Assembly: GCA_025699075.1 (NCBI GenBank)
Contig: JAILWG010000002.1
Coordinates: 293,786-357,785 of the forward strand
Reading direction: 5' to 3'
From: Candidatus Nitrosopumilus sp.
GTDB lineage: Archaea; Thermoproteota; Nitrososphaeria; Nitrososphaerales; Nitrosopumilaceae
Length of the DNA stretch: 64,000 nt
Shown one piece after another: positions 43,919 to 54,269 of this stretch (position 1 is its first letter; each line of letters starts with the position of its first letter). A model generated the notes under the pieces. That model was not told the DNA's origin and made no database searches. It saw nothing but the letters and a program-made list of their open reading frames with translations. A program made the position numbers and the translations under genes.

Positions 43919-46786
43919 TTATTCAATCAAAATAGCTGGCTTGAAAGGCCTTGCATGTCTTGCTTTACCTTTTGGATCATAAATGTCGCTATTTGATTCA
44001 GAATACACTTGTATCTCTACTCCGAATTCCTTTTTGCCAATGCTAAATAGTTCTGATTTTAAGAACTCTTTCTCATCAAAGCTTTCAGATTCAAGCTTCA
44101 TTTGTTTAATTTCCTCAGACTCTGAATGCAAATCCTTGATTGTCTTTTGCACAAAGTCTGGCATCTTTTTGGCATCTGCAGTTTCAGGATCTGCAATGAG
44201 CTCCTTCATCACAACTCCCATGTTGTTCTGTCCACCTACCATTATACTCAACATCTTGCGATAGATTTTGGATTTTGCGCTATCAGAGTTTACATAGAGC
44301 ACAATTTTCTTTGGAGTAATCTTTGTAACTTTGAGAATGTTTGCAATGTCATCTATTGTAGATTTTAAGAAATTCTCTGACTGGATTGAAGTGGCATCAA
44401 CATCCTCTTTAGAGTATGCAGGCCATGATGATTTTGATACTAATTCATTATTCCCAAGCTTCTCCCACATCTCTTCTGCAATGTGTGGTGCAAATGGAGA
44501 CAGCATTGCAACTCGTGCAGAATTTATCTGGTGTAATATTCCTGAAACATTATCACGTTCTTTAGCTTCTACTCTTTTGGCATACCAGCTCAAATCAGAT
44601 TCAAATGAAAATAAAATATCATGTAGAGCCTCACGCAGTCTCATCTTCTCAACTGCCTCAGTGACTTGGGAAATCATTCTCTGAGTTTTAGATAAAATCC
44701 ACCTGTCTTCTGCTTGCAGCTCTGAAACAGGCTCGTTTTTGAGCCTAGAGCACTCATCAAGAAGTGATGCAAGCTTGCTCTGAATGCCTGAAACTGATTC
44801 CATGTTAAAATCAGCATCTTGCAGTAATTCGGCTGATGAAATTATTGCAAGTCTAATCGGATCTGCACCGTGGTCTTTGATTGCAGTTCGCAATGGAATG
44901 ATATTTCCCATGCTCTTTGACATTTTAGCGCCATCCATCATCACACTACCATTAACTACGATTTCTTGCGGCCAGTATTTTTTCTCAAAGATTGCAACGT
45001 GGTTTAACACAAAAAACGACAGATGGTTCTGAACCAAATCTCTACCTGAATGTCTAGAATCAACTGGATAGAAATATTGGAATTCTTTCTTCATTGTATT
45101 GATGACATCTTCAGATAACTTTGAAGTACTAGCAGCTAGTGCAACATCTCCCTTGTCTAACAAAACATAATCAAAGAACTCTCGAGTTAGATTCTCAGGC
45201 TGTACAGTTCCATCATTTACAAATCGTGAAATTGTATAGTATGCCATGTAAATTACTGAATCTGACAGTGATTCGACAATCCAGTCCTTGTCCCACGGAA
45301 GCTTTGTTCCAAGTCCTTGTTGCCTTGCACAAGCTCGCTCGTGCAGCCAATCAATCACTTCAATAAACTCTGTCTTGATGTTGCTTGGCAGAATGTTCAT
45401 CTCATCAAAACAATTGCGAGCAAGCTCCTTCCATGATTCATCCCCGTAATTGAGAAACCACTGGTTGTTCAATATTTTCACGACACACTCTGCTCCACAT
45501 CTGCAACGCACAGGAGAGTTTTCAAGTACTGGGAATTTTTCTAGATGTTTATTTTCTTGTAACCATACTCTTACCTTGTCTCGTCCAAATTGTACTTTTT
45601 CGTTGTTGAACTGCCCGCACTTTTCATTTAGTTTTCCGTCTGTAAACTCTTTGAGATACAACTCTTTTGTGGCCTCTTCTAGTTTGGAATCTGCCTGGTC
45701 TGACACCCCTAGTTTCTCGCAAATGTCTTTTGCAGGAATTGCCCCATATCCTTCTGTAACTATGATTGGTATAGGCTCAATTTTAGAGGCAATTTCGTGA
45801 TTTTTGGCCTTTAAATCCATCAATGCCTGATAGTCCTTTGGCGCATGTGCGGGAACTGACATTACAAGACCTGTTCCCATGCTGGGCTCTACAAAGTCAG
45901 CAGGCAATATTGGAATCTCTGCATTATTATGCAATGATACAGCTGACTTTCCAATCAGTTCAGTTCCTGGAATATCTCCAATTATTGATACATCTTTTTC
46001 AAAGAATTCAATTTTATGTGCACACTCTTCTGAAATAATCCATGTCTCATGATCTACTGTAACTTTTTTGTAAACAGTATTTGGATTGACCCATAGATTT
46101 GTGATTCCAAAGATTGTCTCAGGTCGTAATGTTGTAATTGGAAATACAAATTCGCCAAACTTGAATTTGACTAGGAAATTTTTATCATCAATTTTTGGTT
46201 CCACATCTCCCATTGTATCATGTTGGGACACTGGATTTTGATCCTTGGGACACCATCCTACTGGGTGAGACCCTTGAATGATTCTGCCGTTTTCTTTGAG
46301 TGTTGTAATCTGCCACTCGATAAATTTCTGATATCCTGGAACAATAGTTGTGAATTCTCGTCTCCAGTCAATAGAGTAACCCATCTCAATCATTCCAGAT
46401 TTTATCTCTTCATGGAAATAGTCTGCAATCTTTATTGGCTCGACAAATGTCTTGATGTCTTCTTCAGGAACATGGTAAATGTTTCTTAGTCCGTCAAGGA
46501 TTTCTTTTTCTCCTTTCTCAATTCTTTTTGCCATGCCAAGTACTGGAGTTCCAGTATAATGGAATCCCATTGGGAACAATACGTTATACCCTTGCATTCG
46601 ATAAAATCTTGCATGAACATCAGCTAGAGTGTATGTTCTTCCGTGTCCGATGTGTTGCGGAGAGTTTGGATACGGATATGCAACTGTAATGAATTTTTTT
46701 GGTTTGTCGTTTGGATTTGTCTCAAAGTCTTTTGATTCGGACCACTTGTTTCGCCATTTAGTTTCTATCTCGTTCCAGTTTATCAT
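43919..46786 (-). CDS. leuS: Leucyl-tRNA synthetase
   Basis: A 955-residue class I aminoacyl-tRNA synthetase of the archaeal/eukaryotic LeuRS type. The signature HIGH is at residues 45-48 (PQHIGHGRTYT), and KMSKS is near 620 (DGAKMSKSMGN). The large CP1 editing insertion is present between them (with TTLRPETIFG and GTGLVMSVPAHAP). It attaches Leu to tRNA-Leu and removes mischarged amino acids. It starts 4 nt downstream of alaS on the same strand, so the two are probably co-transcribed. Confidence 0.95.
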   Translation of the reverse strand: MINWNEIETKWRNKWSESKDFETNPNDKPKKFITVAYPYPNSPQHIGHGRTYTLADVHARFYRMQGYNVLFPMGFHYTGTPVLGMAKRIEKGEKEILDGLRNIYHVPEEDIKTFVEPIKIADYFHEEIKSGMIEMGYSIDWRREFTTIVPGYQKFIEWQITTLKENGRIIQGSHPVGWCPKDQNPVSQHDTMGDVEPKIDDKNFLVKFKFGEFVFPITTLRPETIFGITNLWVNPNTVYKKVTVDHETWIISEECAHKIEFFEKDVSIIGDIPGTELIGKSAVSLHNNAEIPILPADFVEPSMGTGLVMSVPAHAPKDYQALMDLKAKNHEIASKIEPIPIIVTEGYGAIPAKDICEKLGVSDQADSKLEEATKELYLKEFTDGKLNEKCGQFNNEKVQFGRDKVRVWLQENKHLEKFPVLENSPVRCRCGAECVVKILNNQWFLNYGDESWKELARNCFDEMNILPSNIKTEFIEVIDWLHERACARQQGLGTKLPWDKDWIVESLSDSVIYMAYYTISRFVNDGTVQPENLTREFFDYVLLDKGDVALAASTSKLSEDVINTMKKEFQYFYPVDSRHSGRDLVQNHLSFFVLNHVAIFEKKYWPQEIVVNGSVMMDGAKMSKSMGNIIPLRTAIKDHGADPIRLAIISSAELLQDADFNMESVSGIQSKLASLLDECSRLKNEPVSELQAEDRWILSKTQRMISQVTEAVEKMRLREALHDILFSFESDLSWYAKRVEAKERDNVSGILHQINSARVAMLSPFAPHIAEEMWEKLGNNELVSKSSWPAYSKEDVDATSIQSENFLKSTIDDIANILKVTKITPKKIVLYVNSDSAKSKIYRKMLSIMVGGQNNMGVVMKELIADPETADAKKMPDFVQKTIKDLHSESEEIKQMKLESESFDEKEFLKSELFSIGKKEFGVEIQVYSESNSDIYDPKGKARHARPFKPAILIE

Positions 46787-46790
46787 TATA

Positions 46791-49460
46791 TCATCCTAAA
46801 ATCATTGATTTTGCTTTGGCTATTGCCTGCTCTTTTTTAGATGTGTCTTTTCCTCCACCTTGGGCAAATTTAGCATCCCCACCACCAGAACCCCCAAGAA
46901 TTGAGGCTATTTCCTTGGCAATTTCGCCTGCATTCACGCCTGATTGCTCTCCTGCATATACCATGACTCGAATAGTTGGCCCTGCCTCAAAGATTCCACA
47001 AAATGCAGCAGTGCCGTCCTTGGCAACTAGCTTCTTTCCAAAGTTCTGATGGAAGTAATCATCATAATTCTCACTAGATGTAAAACACAGTTTTCCGTTT
47101 GTGCTGATTCCATCTGGTTCAACTGATTGGCCAGAAATTATCTTCTCTAAGAGTACAGGAATCTGCTCTCTTGCTTTTGCCTTGTTTTCCTCGCGCTGTT
47201 TTTCTATCTGCTCTTTTTGTTTTGCCTCTTCAGCTTGTTTTTTGGATTCTTCTTCTTGCTGTTTTACATATTGGAAAGCTGTTGGACCTGATACAAACTC
47301 TAGACGAACCACACCGTCCTGAATTCTCTTGGTCTTTGTAATTTTGATTAACTCAATGTCTCCTGTCTTCTTTACGTGTGTTCCACCACAAGCTTCAACA
47401 TCTTGATCCTCAATTGATACAATTCTTACTGACTTTACTGGAACAACACCTCCCTGATAAATTCTAAATCCATATGTCTGCTCTGCAGTTCCTCTGTCAT
47501 AGTAATCGATGTTTACTGTAAGGTTTTGTTTTACCATAGAGTTTGCAGCTTCTTCGATTTGTTTTACTTGATCATCAGTTAATGATGAGTGGTGTGTAAT
47601 GTCTAGTCTTGCATGATCGTCTTCTTTGAATGCAGAGTGCTGCCAAATCCATGAACCCAAAATTTTTCTTGATGATGCGTTTAGTATGTGAGTGCTGGTA
47701 TGATTCTTTGTAATGTTTGCACGGCGAGTCTCATCAACTTTGCATGATACAGTCTCTCCTTCTTTTGGAACCCCTCCTTGTAATTGGTGAACGATAATGT
47801 TTGCGTGCTTGTCTACGTTTATGACTTTGAATCCTGCAATGCTTCCATAGTCTGGCTCCTGTCCTCCACCTCTTGCATAAAATGAAGTTCTATCTAATAC
47901 CACTTGGTCATCAAATACCTTGAGAACTTTTGCCTCAAACTCCATAGGGTCGTCTTTGTAAAACAGAGTGTCTGTCTCTGGCAACTCTTCTAGTGGAAGT
48001 TCTGCAATTGCCTTTTTCTTTTCAGACTGGTGCAAATCAGATAGTTTTGAATAAAATTGTGATGGGATTTCAGAAATTGCATTGACCTCTTTGAGGTATT
48101 CAGGCGTGATTCCATCTGATTCGTAGAGTGTAATGAGCTCATCCACGCTTGGCACTCCTTTCTCGCGAATCTTTTCTGCCTTTTTCTTCATGTGGACTTT
48201 GGATTCCTCATACCTTGCAGATTCCAGCTTGAGAATCTTCTTTACGTCATCTCTTTTCTCGTCAAGCTCAGGATAGGTGTCCTTGAGATAGTCAATGTGA
48301 GTGTCAATCAAATCATCAATGTCTAGTTTTAGATTCAGGCGATTAATTGTCCCGTTGATTCTTCGCAACATCATTCTAAGATTGTATCCACCACCAACAT
48401 TGCTTGGCAGTGCTCCATCTGTGATTGCAAAGATTAGAGTTCTGAGATGATCTGCAATAAGATAGACTCCCTCAAGTGGTGTGATCATTTTGTTTAGCTG
48501 CTCTTCTGTAATTCCTGCATTTTTCACTGCAAGACGTCTTACAACGTTTAGATCATCGTAATGATCAATCTCTTTTGCAATTTCTGTAAAGTATTTTCTC
48601 AAAATTTCAGAGTCTGAATCGATTCCAACTTTTTCAAACAACTTCTGATTAATTGGACCAAAGCAGCAATCATAAGCTGTTGGTGTTCCCATTGTAATCC
48701 ATGCAAATCTCTCAAGGCCTGCACCCATGTCTATAACTCGCTGATCAAGTGTTGTGTGCTTTCCAAGATCTCCTTGGAATTCAGTAAACACTGCGTTTCC
48801 AAGCTCCAATCCTCTTACAAAGTATTCAAGTGACGGACCAAAAGAGCCACCGCCTGCCCACACGTCTTCAACAAAAACAACCTCTTCTTTTTTAATTCCA
48901 AATTGGTTTGTAAGTAATCTAAAATCCAAATCAACACATTCGTCTTTCCAGTATCCTCCCAAATCAGGAACACTGTGCTGTCCAATCATGCAGAAACTTG
49001 AGAAATGTCTTCCTGTAACTCCAACGTTTTCCAGGTCTTTGAAACGCAAACAGGTCTGTGGAACAACTAGCGGGTTTGCAGGAAATTCAAAAACAACCTT
49101 GGAGCCCATCACTCTTTGAAAGTCAACAACTGATGCAATTGTAAAAAACAAGTCGTCTCGCCATCTACAAACAACCGGGTATCTGGAAACTGAAGTGTGA
49201 TTGTTTTTTACAAAAAACTCTTCGACCTGCTTCCAAGCTTGCGTATAGTCAAATCTCTTGCTTGTTGGAGGCTCGCCAATGAAAGAATATGTGTCAGTAC
49301 CATCATCTGGACACAAGTTTCTATCGGCATTCAGAGTCCAAAAGAATCTGCCACACTTACTGCAAGATTTTCTGACAAATCCTTGCTCTTGGAATAGTTT
49401 GACATTATAGTATTTTTCAGGATCTGCTGAAAATTCTTTTAGAATCTCTTTTTTATCCAA
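46791..49460 (-). CDS. alaS: Alanyl-tRNA synthetase
   Basis: An 889-residue class II AlaRS of archaeal type. The N-terminal catalytic core includes GSFGPSLEYFVRGLELGNAV and GAGLERFAW. The editing domain has the zinc ligands NHTSTH (near 586) and CGGTH (near 690). A Lys/Glu-rich coiled region (about 725-765) precedes the C-terminal Gly-rich domain SGGGDAKFAQGGG. It charges tRNA-Ala and clears Ser or Gly mischarges. It lies upstream of leuS. Confidence 0.95.
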   Translation of the reverse strand: MDKKEILKEFSADPEKYYNVKLFQEQGFVRKSCSKCGRFFWTLNADRNLCPDDGTDTYSFIGEPPTSKRFDYTQAWKQVEEFFVKNNHTSVSRYPVVCRWRDDLFFTIASVVDFQRVMGSKVVFEFPANPLVVPQTCLRFKDLENVGVTGRHFSSFCMIGQHSVPDLGGYWKDECVDLDFRLLTNQFGIKKEEVVFVEDVWAGGGSFGPSLEYFVRGLELGNAVFTEFQGDLGKHTTLDQRVIDMGAGLERFAWITMGTPTAYDCCFGPINQKLFEKVGIDSDSEILRKYFTEIAKEIDHYDDLNVVRRLAVKNAGITEEQLNKMITPLEGVYLIADHLRTLIFAITDGALPSNVGGGYNLRMMLRRINGTINRLNLKLDIDDLIDTHIDYLKDTYPELDEKRDDVKKILKLESARYEESKVHMKKKAEKIREKGVPSVDELITLYESDGITPEYLKEVNAISEIPSQFYSKLSDLHQSEKKKAIAELPLEELPETDTLFYKDDPMEFEAKVLKVFDDQVVLDRTSFYARGGGQEPDYGSIAGFKVINVDKHANIIVHQLQGGVPKEGETVSCKVDETRRANITKNHTSTHILNASSRKILGSWIWQHSAFKEDDHARLDITHHSSLTDDQVKQIEEAANSMVKQNLTVNIDYYDRGTAEQTYGFRIYQGGVVPVKSVRIVSIEDQDVEACGGTHVKKTGDIELIKITKTKRIQDGVVRLEFVSGPTAFQYVKQQEEESKKQAEEAKQKEQIEKQREENKAKAREQIPVLLEKIISGQSVEPDGISTNGKLCFTSSENYDDYFHQNFGKKLVAKDGTAAFCGIFEAGPTIRVMVYAGEQSGVNAGEIAKEIASILGGSGGGDAKFAQGGGKDTSKKEQAIAKAKSMILG

Positions 49461-49604
49461 CGAAAAGCCTGCTAGAGACCGATATTAAGAATTACCGCAT
49501 GCTGATTGTGAAATTTGAGAACATAAAACAAATCTCAAGATGAATGTGACAATCAACTCAAATGATAAATAAAGATCTCACGATAAAAAGTACGGTGCGA
49601 GAGA

Positions 49605-50612
49605 TTGAGAAAGATTGAGGTTATTTGCTATGATCAGCAAAGTCAAAGTATCGAATTTACTTTTAAAAAATACAAAATTCCGTTTCATTCAGAACTAACA
49701 ATGTCAGATAATCAAAAATTATTGCGATACACCGGAATCTGTCCGGACTCGCTTGCAAACGCATTGACCAACGAATTAAATAAAATAATTGATACTCGAA
49801 CAAAAGATCTCTATGTCACAAGTTTTGTAATCGAAGCTACGTTATCTGACTACATTTCAAACTATGTCAAAGAACTTGAAAAAAAGCAAGTCAAAGTCAA
49901 AAAGAAAAAACTGATAGAAGAATACGAGTCCATCATTGAACCAAGCGTAAAATTCAACAAAAATCTTCTTTTCATGATTGTTATTGCTGCAAGCGTTGCA
50001 GTTGTTGGATTGTTTGCAAACAATGCTTCTTTGGTTATCGGTGCAATGCTGATTTCTCCTTTGTTGGGACCAATTTCCGCTTTTTCATTTAACACCGCTG
50101 TTGGCAAAACAGACAAAATGTTCAAGTCATTTCTTTCAGGAATTGTTTTATTAGCAGCAGTAATTGGCACAGGTGCACTACTGACATTTATTGCAATTCA
50201 GTTTACTGATTTGCCATTGACTAACGAGATTTTATCAAGAACTGAAATGTCTCCAGTGTTCTTGGCAGTTGCAATTGCACTTGGATTGGCAGGTGGGATA
50301 GCACTTTCTACAAACATTCCTGGAATTCTTGTAGGTGTAGCTATTGCAGCTGCTTTGGTTCCTCCTGCAACTGTTGCAGGTATTGGAATTGCTTTGTGGG
50401 ATTTTGAGATATTTTTTAGTGCGTTTACACTTACTGCGGCAAATATTATCGGACTTGTTTTGGGCATGATGGTTGTCTTTTTCGTTGGCGGGGTCACTCC
50501 AAGAAAATTCTATGAAAAGGAAAAGGCCCAAAGACACATGATAGTTACAATATCTATTTTCATTGGGCTGAGTATTTTGTTAGGCTTTTTGTCTTTGAAA
50601 CCAGAAATCTAA
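49605..50612 (+). CDS. DUF389-family membrane protein
   Basis: A 335-residue protein with a soluble N-terminal domain (about 1-120) and then at least six membrane helices (about 125-335). The conserved GAMLISPLLGPISA, NIPGILVGVAIAAALVPPATVAG and GLVLGMMVVFFVGG mark the DUF389 family, whose role is unknown, perhaps transport or sensing. The start is TTG at 49605. The gap of 144 nt before it, divergent from alaS, holds the promoters. Confidence 0.85.
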   Translation: MRKIEVICYDQQSQSIEFTFKKYKIPFHSELTMSDNQKLLRYTGICPDSLANALTNELNKIIDTRTKDLYVTSFVIEATLSDYISNYVKELEKKQVKVKKKKLIEEYESIIEPSVKFNKNLLFMIVIAASVAVVGLFANNASLVIGAMLISPLLGPISAFSFNTAVGKTDKMFKSFLSGIVLLAAVIGTGALLTFIAIQFTDLPLTNEILSRTEMSPVFLAVAIALGLAGGIALSTNIPGILVGVAIAAALVPPATVAGIGIALWDFEIFFSAFTLTAANIIGLVLGMMVVFFVGGVTPRKFYEKEKAQRHMIVTISIFIGLSILLGFLSLKPEI

Positions 50613-50726
50613 AAATTTCATACAAGATTCCTATCAGATGCAATGATAAAATCCACGGATATTTGCAGGATGTTGAGAATTCTCAATTAATAATACATTA
50701 AATACACTACATGACTCCATCTATTC

Positions 50727-51236
50727 ATGTTTGGAAGAAAACCTACTTTGAAAGAAGGCACCGCAGTTTTCTCTGTTAAGAAAAATGGGGAATTCAATGA
50801 CTTTGTCTTTGGCATAGTAACTGGTGTTGATGGAAGAAAGGTAGGTGTCAACGGGGTAATTGTAAATCCCATTGGACTGAAAAACAAAATTGCTCAAGGA
50901 AAGACCGGTGAGCGCTCAAGAGAAATTCTTGAACACCCAAACCCTGACAATGTTGTGTTGGCATTGGTGTATAGAGTCGAGCATGAAAATTTTGCCGAAG
51001 TGCTAGATCTTGATGTTGACAAATGTGATATCATTCCTCCAAAAATTTATGCAATGCTTGATGGTTGGATACGAGAATCAATACCTGAATTCATCAATAC
51101 TGTCTTGTCATTGCCAGAAGGTTCTGAAAGGGATGAGGCAAAACGAGTTTTGAGAAACAGAATGGATACTCTAAGTGACAAAAATCTGAAAAGAACCCTG
51201 TATTCTGTTTGCAGAAGTCTGAAGATCTTGAATTAA
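50727..51236 (+). CDS. Protein of unknown function
   Basis: A 169-residue soluble protein that I do not recognise by family. The first half is beta-rich (KEGTAVFSVKKNGEFNDFVF, KVGVNGVIVNPIGL), and the second half is helical, including a negatively charged DLDVDKCDIIPP segment. There is no signal or metal site. It stands between DUF389 and ribosomal P1, separately promoted. The function is unknown. Confidence 0.55.
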   Translation: MFGRKPTLKEGTAVFSVKKNGEFNDFVFGIVTGVDGRKVGVNGVIVNPIGLKNKIAQGKTGERSREILEHPNPDNVVLALVYRVEHENFAEVLDLDVDKCDIIPPKIYAMLDGWIRESIPEFINTVLSLPEGSERDEAKRVLRNRMDTLSDKNLKRTLYSVCRSLKILN

Positions 51237-51267
51237 TTTCTGTTTTCAGGCGTGAGTTCTCCATAGT

Positions 51268-51275
51268 TTTATATT
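51268..51275 (+). promoter_or_regulatory. TATA box of the P1/L12 gene
   Basis: TTTATATT is centred about 28 nt before the ATG at 51300, predicting a leaderless mRNA. Confidence 0.55.
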
Positions 51276-51299
51276 ATCCAGTAAGAAAATCTCGATACA

Positions 51300-51593
51300 A
51301 TGGAATATGTTTACGCTGCTTTACTTCTTCATAAACTAGACAAAGAAGTTAACGAGGCAAACCTCACATCAGTTGTCAAAGCATCTGGTGCTGAAGTCAA
51401 TGAAGCCCAAGTTAAATCACTAGTTGCAGCCTTAGCCGATGTAAACATCGATGAGGCAGTTAAAGCCGCCCCAGTAGCAGTTGCAGCAGCAGCACCAGCC
51501 GCAGAAGCAGCAGCACCGGCAGCAGAGGAGAAGAAAGAAGAACCTAAAAACGAAGAAGCAGCCATGGAAGGATTGTCTTCCTTATTTGGCTAA
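51300..51593 (+). CDS. rpl12: Ribosomal stalk protein P1 (L12)
   Basis: A 97-residue archaeal P1/L12, the flexible stalk protein that recruits translation factors to the large subunit. It has an N-terminal dimerising helical domain ([18 protein letters not shown]...), an Ala/Pro-rich hinge (about 58-80) and the C-terminal factor-binding tail [13 protein letters not shown]. Unlike in many archaea it is apart from P0-L1, here lying about 1 kb away on the opposite strand. Confidence 0.95.
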   Translation: MEYVYAALLLHKLDKEVNEANLTSVVKASGAEVNEAQVKSLVAALADVNIDEAVKAAPVAVAAAAPAAEAAAPAAEEKKEEPKNEEAAMEGLSSLFG

Positions 51594-51659
51594 ACAACTT
51601 TTCTTTTATCAATTTAATTTTGTTAATCTTAATTACTTCTAGCTTGCACTTTGAATTGA

Positions 51660-52298
51660 TTGGTTGATTTTTCTTTTCAAATAGATGGCTTCATTAGCAT
51701 TTTAGATTATCTGGGTACGATAGCTTTTGCAGTTACAGGAGCTTCCAAAGCAATAGCACACAAGGCAGACATTTTTGGAATCATAGTTTTGGCAACTGTA
51801 GTTGGAGTGGGTGGAGGTGTAACACGTGATGTTATTTTTGGAAGATTCCCAACTGCATTCTCAGATCCTATCTATGTCTCATTGACTGTTGGAGTTGGAA
51901 TTGTAATGTTCTTCTTGTTTGCAAAACTCAAAAAGAAGATGACTGTTTGGCTGGTCTTTGATGCAGTAGGACTGGGTGTATTTTCGATTCTAGGTGCATC
52001 AATAGCATATCAGGTAGTGGGATTGGAATTTCTTCCAATGCTGTTTGGTGGAATGATTACTGCAATCGGCGGTGGAATACTCAGAGATGTCTTTGTTCGA
52101 GAGATACCAATCGTGTTTGTAAAAGAGGTTTATGCAATTGCAAGTATAATTGGAATTGTCGTGTTTTATCTTGCACTTTCATCTGGTGTGGATGCACAGG
52201 TGTCCTCTGTAGTTGGAATTGTTGTAGGGACTGGAATTAGACTACTTGCAATGAAGTTTAACTGGAATCTGCCAAAGGTTAGAGAGTCAGTAGACTAG
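51660..52298 (+). CDS. UPF0126/TRIC-family membrane protein
   Basis: A 212-residue membrane protein with about seven helices in two matching halves. The first half carries YLGTIAFAVTGASKA and GVGGGVTRDVIFG; the second carries VFDAVGLGVFSILGAS and AIGGGILRDVFV. These are the repeated motifs of the UPF0126/TRIC family, whose bacterial and archaeal members conduct cations or carry small molecules. The start is TTG at 51660. It ends 2 nt from the convergent small gene. Confidence 0.85.
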   Translation: MVDFSFQIDGFISILDYLGTIAFAVTGASKAIAHKADIFGIIVLATVVGVGGGVTRDVIFGRFPTAFSDPIYVSLTVGVGIVMFFLFAKLKKKMTVWLVFDAVGLGVFSILGASIAYQVVGLEFLPMLFGGMITAIGGGILRDVFVREIPIVFVKEVYAIASIIGIVVFYLALSSGVDAQVSSVVGIVVGTGIRLLAMKFNWNLPKVRESVD

Positions 52299-52300
52299 TG

Positions 52301-52519
52301 TTATAGTTTGAGTCTGCCTGACTCTAGTCCTTTCTGTACAATGTCAATCAAATCCTCGACACTGCAATTTCTTAGCGACTCTGGCATAGTCTGTGCATCA
52401 TATGATTGAAATCGCCCAATCATCTTTTTTCGCACCACCATCTTTACAATGCCTGGTACTTCGTCATCGAACTTTTGGCTAATGTGATTTAGAATCTCAT
52501 CAATCTTTTCTTGGTCCAT
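52301..52519 (-). CDS. Small protein of unknown function
   Basis: A 72-residue, mostly helical protein (EKIDEILNHISQKFDDEVPG, then NCSVEDLIDIVQKGLESG) with no metal motif or signal. It starts with ATG 61 nt downstream of the end of the P0 gene on the same strand, so it may be read from the P0-L1 transcript. The function is unknown. Confidence 0.5.
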   Translation of the reverse strand: MDQEKIDEILNHISQKFDDEVPGIVKMVVRKKMIGRFQSYDAQTMPESLRNCSVEDLIDIVQKGLESGRLKL

Positions 52520-52580
52520 TTTGATTCTTTACTAATAATTGGTGATAAAGTATTCTAGGCTATGATTAGTCTTTGAGAAT

Positions 52581-53447
52581 TTATGCTGGGGTGTAGTCTT
52601 TTGCTTGGCCTGCAACTGCTCTTGCTTGTGCATCTGCTTTTTGCAAGATTTGCTCTTTTGTCTCATCTGTCATAAATCCAGATTCTACAGACAAAGAGCG
52701 TGCATACTGTGATGCTTTGGCAAGTATTTGTGAGATGTTGTCTGCAGTAACATATGCTGCCTCGATGGATAATGATACTGCTTCTTGGTGTGCTTGTGCA
52801 AAGGAATCTCTTATCTTCTCAACATCGATAATCATTTCTGCTTCTGCATACTTTAGACCATCTTCTAATGCTGAGTAAAGTGAAATTCCTGCCTCTACTG
52901 GCTTGATATCTAATTTACCTAAAATTGATGCTAATTTTTCATTGATTACTCCGCCTTTCTCTACTGGAGTACTGTCCTTTGCAATCCAGATTGTTCCTTG
53001 ATCAATCTTTGTTGGGATTCCAGCTTCTTTGAATTCGGTAAGCATTGGTCCTGGTGCAATTCCTGTGTTTTTGGCAGGAACTACAATGTCGACACTTGCA
53101 ATATCTCCGCCTCTTGCTGCCATCATGATTTTGTTTTTGGCAAGAAGGACGTTTAGCTTGAATGGTGACATGTCAGTAAATATGAACATGATCTGACCTT
53201 TCAAGTCATCAATCAGGTCTTTGATTCCTGGAACATCTAGTGTCTCAAGTGCTTTAGCTGCGACCTTGTCTTTGACACAGACAAACTCTACTTGTCCTTT
53301 CAATGTTTTTCTTAATGGTAAAATTTGAGTAGAACGAACTTTTCTCATTTGAATGATTGATACTACTTTGTATTTTTTTGGTAATTCTAATAGCTGCTGA
53401 TACATCTGAGTTTTTCTTTTTGGATACTCTGTTCTATTTTCATGCAT
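52581..53447 (-). CDS. rpl10: Ribosomal protein P0 (L10)
   Basis: A 288-residue archaeal P0/L10, the stalk base that holds the P1 dimers. The rRNA-binding domain (about 1-110) includes KYKVVSIIQMRKVRSTQILPLR. The inserted domain has the family phrase VVPAKNTGIAPGPMLTEFKEAGIPTKI. The Ala-rich helices at the C-terminus bind P1. It overlaps the end of L1 by 8 nt, a tight L1-P0 operon. Confidence 0.94.
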   Translation of the reverse strand: MHENRTEYPKRKTQMYQQLLELPKKYKVVSIIQMRKVRSTQILPLRKTLKGQVEFVCVKDKVAAKALETLDVPGIKDLIDDLKGQIMFIFTDMSPFKLNVLLAKNKIMMAARGGDIASVDIVVPAKNTGIAPGPMLTEFKEAGIPTKIDQGTIWIAKDSTPVEKGGVINEKLASILGKLDIKPVEAGISLYSALEDGLKYAEAEMIIDVEKIRDSFAQAHQEAVSLSIEAAYVTADNISQILAKASQYARSLSVESGFMTDETKEQILQKADAQARAVAGQAKDYTPA

Positions 53448-54102
53448 ACTTCTTCTTGACCTCTTGAGCTTGTTTTACTGGTTTACCCATTGTTGTTTTA
53501 ATCAAAATCTTTTTCATGTTTTTCTCGCCGTTTGGCAATTTCTTTTCAACTGCATTGAGAACTGCATGTGCGTTAATTGCCAAATCTGCATCTTCCATTG
53601 TTACATCCCCAATTTTAGCTGAAATTGAAAGTGATGCTCTTGTTCTTACTTTGATGCATGATCTGAATCTTTGCAAGAATGCTTCAATGGATGCATCAAA
53701 AGGAACTGGTGTTGGCATTTTTCCTCTTGGACCTAAAAGCTGACCCAAAGTCTTACCGACTGTTGGCATTACTTTAGTATCTGCCAAAAAGAAATCATAT
53801 TTGTTAATGAATTTTCTAGATTCTCTTTTGTTAGTACCGAATTTTTCTAATTCTTCTGTTCCAATTACAGAGTCTGCTTTTGCAGCTTTTGCCTTTTGAT
53901 TCATGTCTCCTGTTGCAATGATACATACTGTTGCTGGAGAACTTGTTTTTGGTAATTGAACTACTTCGTTAATTGCAAATCCTTTCTTTACATCAATATC
54001 TTTGAAAGTAATGATTAGCTCTACAGATTGTTTGAATTTCCTTTCCTTTGTTGAAGCTTTTGCCTCTTTTACTAGATCAACAAGCTGAGCGTCTGTAATC
54101 AT
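53440..54102 (-). CDS. rpl1: Ribosomal protein L1
   Basis: A 220-residue L1, the protein of the mobile L1 stalk at the tRNA exit side; in some archaea it also binds its own mRNA. Signatures are LADTKVMPTVGKTLGQLLGP, RGKMPTPVPF and the closing ILIKTTMGKPVKQ. It starts the L1-P0 operon. In this window the Lrp-type regulator gene lies between L1 and L11 on the other strand. Confidence 0.94.
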   Translation of the reverse strand: MITDAQLVDLVKEAKASTKERKFKQSVELIITFKDIDVKKGFAINEVVQLPKTSSPATVCIIATGDMNQKAKAAKADSVIGTEELEKFGTNKRESRKFINKYDFFLADTKVMPTVGKTLGQLLGPRGKMPTPVPFDASIEAFLQRFRSCIKVRTRASLSISAKIGDVTMEDADLAINAHAVLNAVEKKLPNGEKNMKKILIKTTMGKPVKQAQEVKKKYA

Positions 54103-54184
54103 TATGAAGCAATTCCTAGAAAACCTACTTAAAATCGTTTAGAGATTGGGTTTTTTGCCAATCATTTATTTTAAAAAATTACAC

Positions 54185-54219
54185 ATTTTCACCAAAATTA
54201 TTACAAATAAGGTGAAAAT
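54185..54219. promoter_or_regulatory. Inverted repeat between L1 and the Lrp-type gene
   Basis: ATTTTCACC (54185-54193) and GGTGAAAAT (54211-54219) form a perfect 9-bp inverted repeat with a 17-nt spacer. It lies between the divergent L1 and Lrp starts, just upstream of the Lrp TATA region ACATATAT (54234-54241). It is a likely operator, perhaps for the Lrp protein itself. Confidence 0.5.
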
Positions 54220-54269
54220 AAGGCTGAAAACCTACATATATTAAATCAGAACCATGTTTTTCGATTAGG